Part shown: positions 16,435 through 24,564 of the stretch, one piece after another
How positions within the stretch are numbered: the first letter of the stretch is position 1
How the letters are laid out: every line of letters begins with the position of its first letter
Assembly (NCBI RefSeq): GCF_002797325.1
Contig: NZ_KZ454938.1
Coordinates: 818,267-882,266, forward strand
Length of the DNA stretch: 64,000 bases
Direction: 5' to 3'
DNA from: Bacillus sp. FJAT-45037
GTDB taxonomy: Bacteria > Bacillota > Bacilli > Bacillales > Bacillaceae_D
Notes under the pieces: generated by a model
Seen by the model: only the letters and a program-made list of their open reading frames with translations
What the model was told of the DNA's origin: nothing
Databases searched by the model: none
Translations under genes and position numbers: made by a program

Positions 16435-16493
16435 GGTGCCAGTTCCTCGGTACGTTAAAGTTTTAACAGGAAGAGGGACTGACACCAGATTTT
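16435..16493 (+). repeat. 59-bp hairpin repeat, copy 1
   Basis: Begins GGTGCCAGTTCCTCGG and ends GGGACTGACACCAGATTTT, with a central GTTAAAGTTTTAAC. The outer arms pair. It precedes the VOC pair. Confidence 0.85.
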
Positions 16494-16539
16494 CATGTAC
16501 TGTAATTAGCTTTTCAAATAACATATAATTTTCTATCGT

Positions 16540-16651
16540 AAATTGTAGTAATCTTCAAAAATTTCCTATAAAGTACAAATAGAGAGCAGAAGTGTCATGT
16601 TTTTTGGAGGGTGATTAAATGATTAAAGGATTGTATGAAGCGCATTTACCT
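16540..16651 (+). repeat. duplicated promoter/leader/start region, copy 2
   Basis: Close match of 11411-11516, ending in the first codons of the VOC gene. Since MIKGLYEAHLPVKDLSRS is a normal start for this VOC family, this is probably the source copy. Confidence 0.85.
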
Positions 16652-17086
16652 GTTAAGGATTTGAGTCGTTCAATTGCATTCTACAATGGTCTCGGGTTGG
16701 AATTATCACACATTCATGAGAATACGCTCGCATTCTTTTGGATTGAGAAGAATAAGAGTTGGTTAGGTTTGTGGGAATCAGATCGAGTAGATTTAGAATA
16801 TCATCCATCGATACGGCACATAGCATTTGAAGTTACATTAGAAGACTTAAAGAACTCAGTGGATTGGTTGAATGATCGAGAATTCGCGCCAAGAGAAGCA
16901 TTTGGTTTTAAGCCGACTGAACCGTTTGTCATGGCTCACAATGAAATGGCTCATGCAAAAATTCACTTTAATGATCCAGATGGAAATAGTTTAGAGCTGA
17001 TCTGTCCATTACAAAATGAAAAAGGGATAACGGGGCGAATGTACTTAAGTGAATGGGAGCAAGTGATTAGAGGAGAAATAAGATGA
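16619..17086 (+). CDS. VOC family protein (glyoxalase/bleomycin-resistance fold)
   Basis: A 155-residue single vicinal-oxygen-chelate domain pair: HLPVKDLSRSIAFYNGLGL at the start, a metal-binding His in the HLPV strand and in SIRHIAFEV, and the closing FNDPDGNSLELICPL with Glu. The fold covers glyoxalases, dioxygenases and fosfomycin/bleomycin resistance proteins. No feature decides between them. It overlaps the next VOC gene by 4 bp (ATGA), so both act in one operon. ATG 16619 follows TGGAGGGTG. Confidence 0.88.
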   Translation: MIKGLYEAHLPVKDLSRSIAFYNGLGLELSHIHENTLAFFWIEKNKSWLGLWESDRVDLEYHPSIRHIAFEVTLEDLKNSVDWLNDREFAPREAFGFKPTEPFVMAHNEMAHAKIHFNDPDGNSLELICPLQNEKGITGRMYLSEWEQVIRGEIR

Positions 17087-17745
17087 ACATAGAGACATTA
17101 ACTCTTCAAACACATAAACGCGAAGAATTAAAAGACTTCTATCTTAATAAATTGAGCCTTACTTTAGTAGACGAAAATTCAAAGGGCTTTTCTGTGCAAG
17201 CAGGTTCAACTTTACTTACTTTTAACGAAGTCAATGACGGACGAGAACCATTTTATCATTTTGCTTTTAATATTCCAGAGAATCGTATGAATGAAGCTAA
17301 GAAATGGATTAAACATAGGGTCAAGCTTAACACTCACAATGAAGATGACGAAGTCTTCTTTAAAAGTTGGAACGCTCATGCCATTTATTTTGAGGACCCA
17401 GCTGGTAACATTCTTGAATTTATTGTACGTCATAATTTACATAATAAAACTGAGCATCACTTCTCATCTCGAGACATCATTAATGTGAGTGAAATTGGGA
17501 TCGTAGTAAAAGAAGTTATACCTTTTGCACGAGAGCTTAATGAAATAGGTGTACAAAATTGGAAAGAGGATAGCACCGAGTTGACACCAGTCGGTGATGA
17601 ACACGGGTTATTTATTATATGTAGAGAGCAACGCCAATGGTTCTTTTCAACAAAAAAGGCACAGTTCTTTCCTGTGGAGCTCAGAATAGAAGAGTTAGGA
17701 GAAATTACGATCGAAGAAAAGGATGGCAACGTAGTGATCAAATAA
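17083..17745 (+). CDS. two-domain VOC family protein
   Basis: A 220-residue protein with a clear first VOC module (LTLQTHKREELKDFYLNKLS, FYHFAFNIPENRMNEAKKWI, AIYFEDPAGNILEFIVRHNL, metal-binding Glu at its end) and a reduced second module (ISEIGIVVKEVIPFAREL, DEHGLFIICREQRQWF) lacking an evident full metal site. It is translationally coupled to the VOC gene upstream. The pair may act on one substrate or form a hetero-oligomer, which is inference. The substrate is unknown. Confidence 0.85.
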   Translation: MNIETLTLQTHKREELKDFYLNKLSLTLVDENSKGFSVQAGSTLLTFNEVNDGREPFYHFAFNIPENRMNEAKKWIKHRVKLNTHNEDDEVFFKSWNAHAIYFEDPAGNILEFIVRHNLHNKTEHHFSSRDIINVSEIGIVVKEVIPFARELNEIGVQNWKEDSTELTPVGDEHGLFIICREQRQWFFSTKKAQFFPVELRIEELGEITIEEKDGNVVIK

Positions 17746-17779
17746 TATGATAATGGAACAGTGAAGTTTACCACAGTTA

Positions 17780-18037
17780 ATGAATGATATATTAACCAAT
17801 AATTGTAGAGGGGAAACTACTTTTAAAAATTTGAATGCAGTTGCTCTTTATACATATATACCTGGAATCATGGCAGTTATAACTGGAATGTATGTACTAA
17901 TAGAGTTTGATACGAGTGAGGGCTTGGTCTTATTAGTAAGTATAGGTAGTATGTTTGGCGGTATTTTTTTGGTAGGAATGGCTGAAATTATTAGACTGCT
18001 TTCAAAAATAAGTCGGCAGCTTGATGGAAACAAGTAA
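17780..18037 (+). CDS. small membrane protein, unknown function
   Basis: An 85-residue product with two hydrophobic segments (about 24-43 and 50-72), an N-terminal polar part and a charged tail (SKISRQLDGNK). It starts 35 bp after the VOC gene but has no good ribosome binding site before ATG 17780. A later start around 17830-17838, preceded by AGAGGGGAAA, would keep both membrane segments. I do not recognise a family. Confidence 0.5.
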   Translation: MNDILTNNCRGETTFKNLNAVALYTYIPGIMAVITGMYVLIEFDTSEGLVLLVSIGSMFGGIFLVGMAEIIRLLSKISRQLDGNK

Positions 18038-18195
18038 AAATATTAAAGTAATGGATACTTCTTCAGTAGAACAGTGCTGAGGCTTCTTCAATTAACGGAG
18101 AAGGTTAATAAAGTAGAGAAACTATTTCCCTTGCTATTTCGTATGTTAAGTGAACGATCGTAAGAAACAAAAATTTTGTAAAGGAAGGTCTAAAA

Positions 18196-18405
18196 ATGCC
18201 TGTTATTCTAATAAGTATTTTTTCAGCTATAATCATTTTTATAACAGTTTATTCTATTATTAAAGTATTGAGTATAGCTTATAATAGAAAAGAAATTACG
18301 ATTCTAAGATATAGAGTTTTAGCAACTTCTTTTACAGTAGTAGGTATATTAATTGCTTCGATTTTACCTTTTGGCTATCAAAAAATATTTGAAATAATCC
18401 TCTAA
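18196..18405 (+). CDS. small membrane protein, unknown function
   Basis: A 69-residue protein with two membrane segments (about 2-25 and 44-62) and a basic loop AYNRKEITILRYR between them. ATG 18196 follows AAGGAAGG. No family is recognised. It is followed by hairpin repeat copy 2 and the group II intron remnant. Confidence 0.6.
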   Translation: MPVILISIFSAIIIFITVYSIIKVLSIAYNRKEITILRYRVLATSFTVVGILIASILPFGYQKIFEIIL

Positions 18406-18440
18406 TCATTTAATTATCTATTAGTGAGTTTGAATTCTTT

Positions 18441-18499
18441 GGTGCCAATCCCCCGGTACGTTGAAGTACTGAAAGGAAGAGGGGATGACACCAGATTTT
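18441..18499 (+). repeat. 59-bp hairpin repeat, copy 2
   Basis: GGTGCCAATCCCCCGG ... GGGGATGACACCAGATTTT, the same layout and strand as copies 1, 4 and 6. The group II intron remnant starts about 27 bp further on. Confidence 0.85.
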
Positions 18500-18524
18500 A
18501 GAATTGAATGAATTGGATTAGTTG

Positions 18525-18606
18525 GAACGCCGTATGAGATGAAGGTCGCACGTACGGTGTGAACAGGGGGAAAAGGAAGCGATAACTTCAAATCCCTACC
18601 TATCTG
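18525..18606 (+). ncRNA. group II intron 3' remnant (domains V and VI, class C-like)
   Basis: GGAACGCCGTATG...GTACGGTGTGAACAGGGGG is the typical domain V stem of bacterial class C group II introns: the CCGTA/TACGG stem enclosing GATGAAGGTCGCAC. It is followed by GGGGGAAAAGG, a domain VI-like stem with GAAGCGATAACTTC, and CCCTACCTATC near the 3' splice site. No reverse transcriptase gene and no 5' ribozyme domains lie upstream. Only the 3' end is left. Class C introns prefer to insert after terminator-like hairpins, and a hairpin repeat lies just upstream. Confidence 0.7.
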
Positions 18607-18718
18607 TACTCTGTAATCCTTAAAGAAACGACTTTATTATTTCTACATATTGTTAATATTTACAAATATTTTTTGGTGTGATAATTTTATTAGTAACTTA
18701 CATAAAAGGGGAATTGAA

Positions 18719-19039
18719 ATGAAATATTTACTACTATTCTTTCTACTAGTTTCATTAATTTTAGTGGGCTGTTCCCCAAGTGAATCTTCTCAATCTAATA
18801 ATGCTGATCTCAATGCAGAAATAGTTAGTGTTAATGAGGATGATACCATTACTGTTAATATTATTGATGCAGGACCACAAGGATATAGAGGTTATATAAA
18901 TCATAAATTACAACTGGGAATACCTATAAATTACTCTGTTGATGATTTTCAAGAAGGTCAATTAATATTAGTATGGCTGGATGGTTTACTCGACACTGAA
19001 CCTCCTTCTGGAACAGCTACTAAACTAGAGCTTCAATAA
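18719..19039 (+). CDS. small lipoprotein, unknown function
   Basis: A 106-residue product with a lipoprotein signal: MKYLLLFFLLVSLILVGC, Cys 18 being the modified residue, followed by a Ser/Asn-rich linker. The mature part (NAEIVSVNEDDTITVNI..., then QEGQLILVWLDG) looks like a small beta-barrel domain of the DUF3221 or OB-like kind, which is a guess. ATG 18719 follows AAAGGGG at 7 bases. An upstream in-frame ATG (18650) is not supported. Confidence 0.75.
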   Translation: MKYLLLFFLLVSLILVGCSPSESSQSNNADLNAEIVSVNEDDTITVNIIDAGPQGYRGYINHKLQLGIPINYSVDDFQEGQLILVWLDGLLDTEPPSGTATKLELQ

Positions 19040-19111
19040 AAATCTGTTAACATGTGAACGAATTTCATAATTTGAACCCTTAGTCCCGCAAGGTTTTCAA
19101 GACATAAAAAA

Positions 19112-19180
19112 GGGAGTACCTCCCCAAAAGTCGAATTAGTTAAGTGACCAAACCAAACTAAAGACTGGAGGAAGACTCCC
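19112..19180 (+). promoter_or_regulatory. hairpin masking the ribosome binding site of the IS1182 transposase
   Basis: GGGAGTACCTCC (19112-19123) can pair with GGAGGAAGACTCCC (19167-19180), leaving two bases bulged. The second arm contains the Shine-Dalgarno GGAGG just before ATG 19183. Confidence 0.6.
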
Positions 19181-19182
19181 TT

Positions 19183-20478
19183 ATGACTATTATACGACAA
19201 GGAAGCCTATTTGACCTGCAAGATTTATATGATTTAGAACCTACCCACCGATTTGAAGCCGTATTTTCAACGATTGATATTTACCCTGTGCTAACTGTCG
19301 TTTCCAAAAAAGCCTTATACGGCGCGCCTGTTCAACTTAATTATGCAGCGATGTTCTACTCGCTTATCGCTAGAATTCTTGAGCGAATTCCAACGATAAA
19401 GGATTTGATTAAACGTCTCAAACATGATTATATGTTCCGTTTAGATTGTGGTTTTCTTCTGTCTGATGCGATTCCATCCGAAGCGTCTTATTCAAGAATG
19501 CTCTCTAAATTAGTAGAGTCGCCTGTTCTTGAACGCGTTCAAGAAACGCTCATCCTTCAGGCCATTCAAGAAGGGTTTATTACCGATGACACGATCGCCA
19601 TCGATGCGACTCATATTGAAGCACGTGATCAAGCACCAGTGAAAAAAGATAAGCCCAAAACTGCACCCAAAAAACGTGGGCGAAAAACCAAAGAGGAGCA
19701 GGAAAAATGGCTTCAAGAACAGACTGAGCGAGAAGCTGCGCTTCCGATTTTCGAGAAAAAGATAGAAGATCAGCTTGACGTGTCATTAGCTGAACTACGA
19801 GCTTCAGTTCCTCTCGATCCTAAATGGGGCATCAAGAAAAACAGTGAAGGCAAGAACGTCTTTTGGTTTGGTTACAAAGGACAAAAGTCAATACATCCTT
19901 CAATCGCTCTTTTCTTCTGGAAACTTAAATGATGGAAAAGCCGCAATCCCTTTATTAAAGGGAGTTCAAGAGCGTTTATCGAATCTCCCAATTGGCTTTG
20001 GCACACTCGATGCGGGGTATGACTACCCAGCGATTTATGAACAAATCTACCGAATGGGTGCTCAATCAGTCATTGCCTACAACAAGAGAAATGAACCTGA
20101 GATGGAAGGATTTGATCCGTACTTTGCCCCTACTTGTGTTCGAGAACATCCCTATCGTTATGATAGTTATGACTCTAAGTACGAGACGCTCAAATACACA
20201 CGTCCGAAAGAGTGCAGCGGCTGCCCTCTAGCCGAAGATACGTTGTGTTAAAAGGTGTATAAAGTGAAAATCACCACTGATTTGCGTCGTTACACAGCTC
20301 CAGCCAGAGGTTCAAAAGCATGGAAAACCATCTACAAGAAACGAAGTTCCATCGAGCGAGTCATCGCTTATCTCAAAGGATTCTTCCAGTTAAACAACGT
20401 TCGTTACTGCACAGGAACGCGAGCTGTGTACAGTTTGATTTGAGGCAATTGGTTTATAACGGAGCGAAGCTCGCGTGA
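19183..20478 (+). pseudogene. IS1182 family transposase, multiply disrupted
   Basis: The protein starts MTIIRQGSLFDLQDLYDLEP with the usual DUF772-like region, then IDATHIEARDQAP, the first catalytic Asp. At about 19880 the frame changes: FGYKG in the first frame is followed by KSQYILQSLFSSGNLNDGKA in the second, and the six or so residues normally between are gone. TAA 20249-20251 then interrupts LC-KVYKVK, where Gln would be expected. A third shift near 20425 returns to the first frame for FDLRQLVYNGAKLA and stop 20476-20478. The conserved Glu region RSSIERVIAYLKGFF is still readable. Three independent lesions mean the gene cannot make an active enzyme. Confidence 0.9.
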
Positions 20479-20677
20479 GATCGAATAGCTAAATGTTCTT
20501 CTGAAGAAAAGGGTAATCTAGCTGCTTAATCACTTGTTTTAAAAAGTGTCAGAAGAAAATTCGGCTTTTATCGGCACTTTGATTTGGGCTTTATGAAATT
20601 GATTCATGTATATTTATATCTTATTTGAATTAATTTTTTGGGAATTTAATAAATATCATCCTTTTGTGTCTGACCCT

Positions 20678-20738
20678 CAGTGCGCTGTCCTCTGGTACGC
20701 TAAAGTTTTAAAAAGAAGAGGGGCTGACAACAGATTTT
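20678..20738 (+). repeat. 59-bp hairpin repeat, copy 3 (diverged)
   Basis: CTGTCCTCTGGTACGC, AAAGTTTTAAAAAGAAGAGG and CTGACAACAGATTTT match the consensus; the left arm is degenerate. It lies between the broken IS1182 and the GNAT gene. Confidence 0.75.
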
Positions 20739-20771
20739 AGGCCCTTATAAATATAGAGGGAGGTGAATGCA

Positions 20772-21305
20772 ATGAAGGGTGAGTCTGTGTATCTAAGAAC
20801 AATCAAAAAGGAAGATCTAGAGAGTTTATACGAAGCCGTTCAAGATGAAGAGATAAGGTATATGACCGGCACAAGAAGTACGTTTTCGAGGGAGCAATTA
20901 AATAAGTATTATCAAAGAATCATGCATGACGAAACACGTTATGATTTTTCTATTTGTCTAATTGATACAGATGAGTTGATTGGAGATTTAGCGATTTTGG
21001 AAATAGATGAAGAGAATAATAAGGCTGCCTTCCGAATTGCCCTCCATCACACCAAACATTTTAATAAAGGGTACGGTACCGAGGCTCTCCAACTAGCGCT
21101 ACAATTTACTTTTGACACACTTAACTTAAATCGACTTCAACTCGAAGTATATTCACATAACGTTCGAGGGATAAAAGCATACGAAAAAGCAGGATTCAAA
21201 ATAGAAGGAATCATAAGAGAATCGCTTTATATTAACAACCAATATTCAGATGAAGTCATTATGGGGATGCTGAAGAAAGAGTATGATGCGATGAAAGATA
21301 CATAG
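20772..21305 (+). CDS. GNAT family N-acetyltransferase (RimJ/RimL or SpeG type)
   Basis: A 177-residue acetyltransferase: LRTIKKEDLESLYEAVQDEE at the start, acetyl-CoA loop within FNKGYGTEALQLALQFTF, and the end strand NRLQLEVYSHNVRGIKAYEK with AGFKIEGIIRESLY. This is the RimJ/RimL/SpeG group that acetylates protein N-termini, polyamines or antibiotics. ATG 20772 follows GGGAGGTG at 7 bases, better than GTG 20763. It is set between two hairpin repeats and may be a one-gene unit. Confidence 0.88.
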   Translation: MKGESVYLRTIKKEDLESLYEAVQDEEIRYMTGTRSTFSREQLNKYYQRIMHDETRYDFSICLIDTDELIGDLAILEIDEENNKAAFRIALHHTKHFNKGYGTEALQLALQFTFDTLNLNRLQLEVYSHNVRGIKAYEKAGFKIEGIIRESLYINNQYSDEVIMGMLKKEYDAMKDT

Positions 21306-21348
21306 GAATTAGATTACTTGTTTGAACAAAACATAATCAAGTTTCTTT

Positions 21349-21407
21349 GGTGCCAGTCCCCCAGTACGTTAAAGTTTTAAAAGGCAGAGGGGTTGACACC
21401 AGATTTT
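21349..21407 (+). repeat. 59-bp hairpin repeat, copy 4
   Basis: GGTGCCAGTCCCCCAG ... GGGGTTGACACCAGATTTT, full length, between the GNAT and adenylyltransferase genes. Confidence 0.85.
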
Positions 21408-21432
21408 CATATAGATCGTAAGGGGGAAGAAC

Positions 21433-22317
21433 ATGAGAACCGAACAAGAAATGTTTGAACTAATACTAACAACTGCTAAAAAGGATAAGCGAATTAGAGC
21501 CGTGTATATGAATGGTTCTAGAACCAACCCTAATGTTTCAAAGGACATTTTTCAAGATTACGATATTGTGTATGTAGTGACGGAAACTTCTTCATTCATA
21601 AAAGATGACAGATGGAAAAATAAATTTGGGGATCTATTGATGGTTCAAGAGCCAGATAAATTGGATAAAGCTATTGGCCATGATATAAATTTTGAGCGAT
21701 CCTACACATATTTAATGTTATTTTCAGACGGAAATCGAATTGATCTTCGTATTCAAACAATACAAGCAATGCTTGAGGATTATGGTGAAGATAGCCTTAC
21801 AACCCCCTTACTAGACAAAGATGATATTTTGCCCTCCATTCCATCACCTTCAGATATCAACTATCACGTTAAAAAGCCGACAAAAGGACAATATGATAGT
21901 TGTACGAATAATTTTTGGTGGTGTCTACAAAATGTTGCAAAAGGAATGTGGCGTGATGAACTGCCATATGCAAAGTTAATGTTTGTAAATACAACGAGAG
22001 CTTCTTTGGATTTGATGATAAATTGGTGGATTGGAATAAAGTATGATTTTCAAATATCAACAGGGAAAATGGGTAAGTATTTTAAACAATATCTCCCTGA
22101 ACCATATTGGGATCTGTATCATGAAACGTACTCTGATTCTAACTATGAAAATATGTGGAGTTCAATATTTGTTTCTTGCGAGTTATTCCGAATCTTATCA
22201 AAAGATGTAGCTAAACATTTTGATTTTACATACCCAATTGATGATGATAACAATATAACGAAATTTCTTAAACACATACAAAAGCTGCCGAGTAATGCAA
22301 AAGAAATGCATTTATAA
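21433..22317 (+). CDS. aminoglycoside 6-adenylyltransferase-like protein (AadK/ANT(6) family)
   Basis: A 294-residue enzyme of the ANT(6)/AadK family, which transfers AMP to streptomycin. Visible marks: YMNGSRTNPNVSKDIFQDYD (nucleotidyltransferase GSRxNP with the acidic pair in DYDIVYVV), FSDGNRIDLRI (third acid), the DNFWW-like NNFWWCLQNVAKGMWRDELP and LMINWWIG. Length matches the family's usual ~285-290. Chromosomal copies are found in several Bacillus species. Whether this one confers resistance cannot be told. ATG 21433 follows AAGGGGGAAG. Confidence 0.9.
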   Translation: MRTEQEMFELILTTAKKDKRIRAVYMNGSRTNPNVSKDIFQDYDIVYVVTETSSFIKDDRWKNKFGDLLMVQEPDKLDKAIGHDINFERSYTYLMLFSDGNRIDLRIQTIQAMLEDYGEDSLTTPLLDKDDILPSIPSPSDINYHVKKPTKGQYDSCTNNFWWCLQNVAKGMWRDELPYAKLMFVNTTRASLDLMINWWIGIKYDFQISTGKMGKYFKQYLPEPYWDLYHETYSDSNYENMWSSIFVSCELFRILSKDVAKHFDFTYPIDDDNNITKFLKHIQKLPSNAKEMHL

Positions 22318-22388
22318 TTTTCTCGAAAATGACGCTTTATATTAAAAGTTATGCTGATTTTTACTCTCAGTAGGAAGGAGCAAATAGA

Positions 22389-23150
22389 ATGAATAACTTT
22401 CAAGAATACGAAGATCCGTTACGATATGATAAAGAAAATGAAGGGTATTATCCTGAACTTTCGTTGTTATCAGAGTGGGCATCTAAGGGGAGTGGTCCAA
22501 TCATTAATTTAGCCTGTGGTACAGGGAGAACAGCGATCCCGTTAGCGAAACAAGGCTTTAATGTGATGGGCGTTGATCTCCACCGGGGAATGCTTGAGCA
22601 TGCTCGAGCAAAATCTACTGAAGCTGGTGTGAGTATTCAATGGGTGGAGCAAGATTGTACTACATTAGATTTAGACGTAAGCAGTCATTTCATATATTTA
22701 GTCGGAAATTCATTTCAACATTTTCATTCGAATGAATCCCAAGATTGCCTTCTTAAAGGGGTACGTCATCACCTTAAAGATGGCGGTGTATTTATCTTTG
22801 GAACGAGGTTTCCAAGTATAGATGAATTATTTCAACCTCCCACTGAACAATATTGGAAAACGTACAATGATCCTGATCTAAAAATGAACGTCGAACTATC
22901 TACGCTGAGTACGTATGACCCGATTAAACAATTGCAACATTACACAACGATTCGAAAATACAAGAATTCAGAAGGGAAATTAGTTGAGGAGAAACAAACG
23001 AAAATTAGTCTGAGGTATGTCTTTCCACAAGAAATGGTCAGGTTACTTAGTCAACATGGTTTTGAAATTGTCCATTCATATCGTAATTGGCACAAGCAGC
23101 CGTTGCATACTAAAGGAAGTGAGATGATCTATGTCTGCATGAAATCTTAA
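22389..23150 (+). CDS. class I SAM-dependent methyltransferase
   Basis: A 253-residue methyltransferase with motif I INLACGTGRTAIPLAKQG, the acidic end of strand 2 in VMGVDLHRGMLEHARAKS, VEQDCTTLDL and a typical LKDGGVFIFGTRFPS block. The C-terminal half (QLQHYTTIRKYKN, EEKQTKISLRYVF, HGFEIVHSYRNW) fits the small-molecule methyltransferase group often annotated as generic. The substrate is unknown. ATG 22389 follows AGGAAGGAG. It lies 71 bp after the adenylyltransferase gene. Confidence 0.88.
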   Translation: MNNFQEYEDPLRYDKENEGYYPELSLLSEWASKGSGPIINLACGTGRTAIPLAKQGFNVMGVDLHRGMLEHARAKSTEAGVSIQWVEQDCTTLDLDVSSHFIYLVGNSFQHFHSNESQDCLLKGVRHHLKDGGVFIFGTRFPSIDELFQPPTEQYWKTYNDPDLKMNVELSTLSTYDPIKQLQHYTTIRKYKNSEGKLVEEKQTKISLRYVFPQEMVRLLSQHGFEIVHSYRNWHKQPLHTKGSEMIYVCMKS

Positions 23151-23182
23151 GAACATTTATAAACGTGAAGGAGGTATTTGTA

Positions 23183-23572
23183 TTGGATAATATCCTGATT
23201 ATTAGTTTGATTATTGCGTTCATATTTGTATGTGTCTCTATATTTCAAATAACCCTCGCTCTAGGATTTCCTTTCGGTGAAGCGGCCCTTGGTGGGTTTC
23301 ACAAAGTTCTACCTAAACCACTGCGCGTGGTGAGTGCGGTTAATGCTATTATCTTATTATTCATGGCGATGGTGTTTTTAGTTCATGCGGATGTAATGGC
23401 GAATCCTTTTTCTCTCCCAATTCATACCTTATTATGGGTGATTACTATGTTTCTAGTATTAAATACAGTAGCAAACGCCTTCTCTCAAAGCAAAAAGGAA
23501 AAGTATATTATGACTCCGTTGACGCTAGTTTTGTTCACATTATGCTTAAGTGTTGTTTTGATGAGTGGCTAG
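23183..23572 (+). CDS. four-helix membrane protein, unknown function
   Basis: A 129-residue integral membrane protein with four hydrophobic segments (about 2-22, 44-64, 73-93, 102-124). A conserved-looking GFPFGEAALGGFHKVLP loop follows the first helix and is shared by a small group of uncharacterised Bacillus membrane proteins. The best start is TTG 23183, 8 bases after AAGGAGG. The GTG at 23165 precedes the ribosome binding site and is rejected. It starts 32 bp after the methyltransferase, probably in the same transcript. Confidence 0.75.
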   Translation: MDNILIISLIIAFIFVCVSIFQITLALGFPFGEAALGGFHKVLPKPLRVVSAVNAIILLFMAMVFLVHADVMANPFSLPIHTLLWVITMFLVLNTVANAFSQSKKEKYIMTPLTLVLFTLCLSVVLMSG

Positions 23573-23608
23573 GTAAATGTCATCCCATTCTCAAATACAA
23601 TCAGTAAG

Positions 23609-23734
23609 ATGAACGGGGGTTGCTGCACGAGTGACGCCATTCGTCTTGTTTCAGAGGTACATGGGGAAGATCACTTGAAGGAGTACTCGTTAAAGAGTGA
23701 AGAGTTTACACCTGTTCAAAATCAGTATAAGTAA
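23609..23734 (+). CDS. possible small ORF or gene scrap (41 codons)
   Basis: ATG 23609 opens MNGGCCTSDAIRLVSEVHGE and closes at TAA 23732-23734. There is no ribosome binding site before it, and the composition (CC near the start, charged end) looks like a fragment of a larger soluble protein. It may equally be chance. Confidence 0.2.
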   Translation: MNGGCCTSDAIRLVSEVHGEDHLKEYSLKSEEFTPVQNQYK

Positions 23735-23749
23735 GGGGGAACAGCTTGT

Positions 23750-24187
23750 ATGGACCTCATTAAAAAAGTTCTTCTTTTTATATTTTTAGTCTTTATAGTT
23801 TTATCAGTCTTTTTCATTATTTTTACCGAGTTTAATCCTGTCGGGTATCACTTTCATCTTCACGAAGATCAAAGCATAATGACCATTGAAGAGGGGTTTG
23901 TGCAAAAGGATAGATATCAACTTGAATTGATCTCAAATCAAGCCTTACAAGTGATGCTACCGATTATAGAGGCCCAACAATTATGGAATGTTAATTTAGC
24001 TATCTTCTCCCTATTAGTTACAGCTTTTGGATGTGTCTATAAGAGATATATTGAGAATCGGAAGCATGCTAAATGGTTCGTCTGTGGGTTCATATTAGCC
24101 ATGACTTTCTTTACAGCTGGTCATATTCATGCTCATCTACAATTATATGAAACCATTACAGAAGTAGTGTACTCGATCAGACAGTAA
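23750..24187 (+). CDS. membrane protein with His-rich ends, unknown function
   Basis: A 145-residue protein with an N-terminal membrane segment (about 5-26), an outside part (YHFHLHEDQSIMTIEEGF..., ~33-75) and two more segments (about 80-98 and 108-126), followed by HIHAHLQLYE. The histidine clusters on either side could bind metal. I do not recognise a family. ATG 23750 follows AAGGGGGAAC. Confidence 0.65.
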   Translation: MDLIKKVLLFIFLVFIVLSVFFIIFTEFNPVGYHFHLHEDQSIMTIEEGFVQKDRYQLELISNQALQVMLPIIEAQQLWNVNLAIFSLLVTAFGCVYKRYIENRKHAKWFVCGFILAMTFFTAGHIHAHLQLYETITEVVYSIRQ

Positions 24188-24195
24188 GGTTATGT

Positions 24196-24250
24196 TGTCT
24201 GACCCCATGCGCTAAAGTTTTTAAAGGAAGAGGGACTGACACAAGATTCC
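24196..24250 (+). repeat. 59-bp hairpin repeat, copy 5 (degenerate)
   Basis: TGTCTGACCCCATGCGC, TAAAGTTTTTAAAGGAAGAG and GGGACTGACACAAGATT match the consensus, with the left third shortened. Confidence 0.7.
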
Positions 24251-24263
24251 TTACACTTACTGA

Positions 24264-24466
24264 CCTCTTCCCACTCAACTTCTAATTCGATCAACTAGCC
24301 ATAACCATAAAAAGACGCTCACTATAGATATCACCGTGATGCAAAAGGCGCCGACTATCACATCAATTTTTCCATAGCTAGCAGATCTCTACGCTAACGG
24401 AGGCAGATAAGTAAGGGGTAACCACCCAGGCTGGCTTTTGTTATGGTTAGATTTAGTGGGAAGAGG
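24264..24466. repeat. 203-bp inverted-repeat unit with a short hydrophobic ORF
   Basis: CCTCTTCCCACT (24264-24275) and AGTGGGAAGAGG (24455-24466) are perfect inverted arms. A second pair, TAACCATAA near 24302 and TTATGGTTA near 24441, lies inside. On the minus strand a GTG-started 28-codon frame (24361-24275) reads MIVGAFCITVISIVSVFLWL and ends VDRIRS, a single membrane helix with a basic tail. No ribosome binding site is obvious. It could be a miniature mobile element or a decayed gene. Confidence 0.55.
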
Positions 24467-24564
24467 GTAGTAATACCTTTAGGGAGTCAATTTGTCAAAT
24501 TAATTGAAAATCCTACGTACATGTAGATTCACTTGAGGTCTAAACTATCGGAGGGTGCATTCAT

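Larger units (their letters stand above)
19105..20590 (+). mobile_element. IS1182-family insertion sequence, decayed
   Basis: A broken transposase gene is enclosed by short inverted sequences: AAAAGTCGAATT (19126-19137) and AATTCGGCTTTT (20558-20569), 11 of 12 matching. Outer limits are approximate and no target duplication was identified. Confidence 0.7.

Noticed and set aside
19510-19786. Minus-strand frames inside the transposase
   Set aside because: They are opposite-strand shadows of the IS1182 gene with no start signals.
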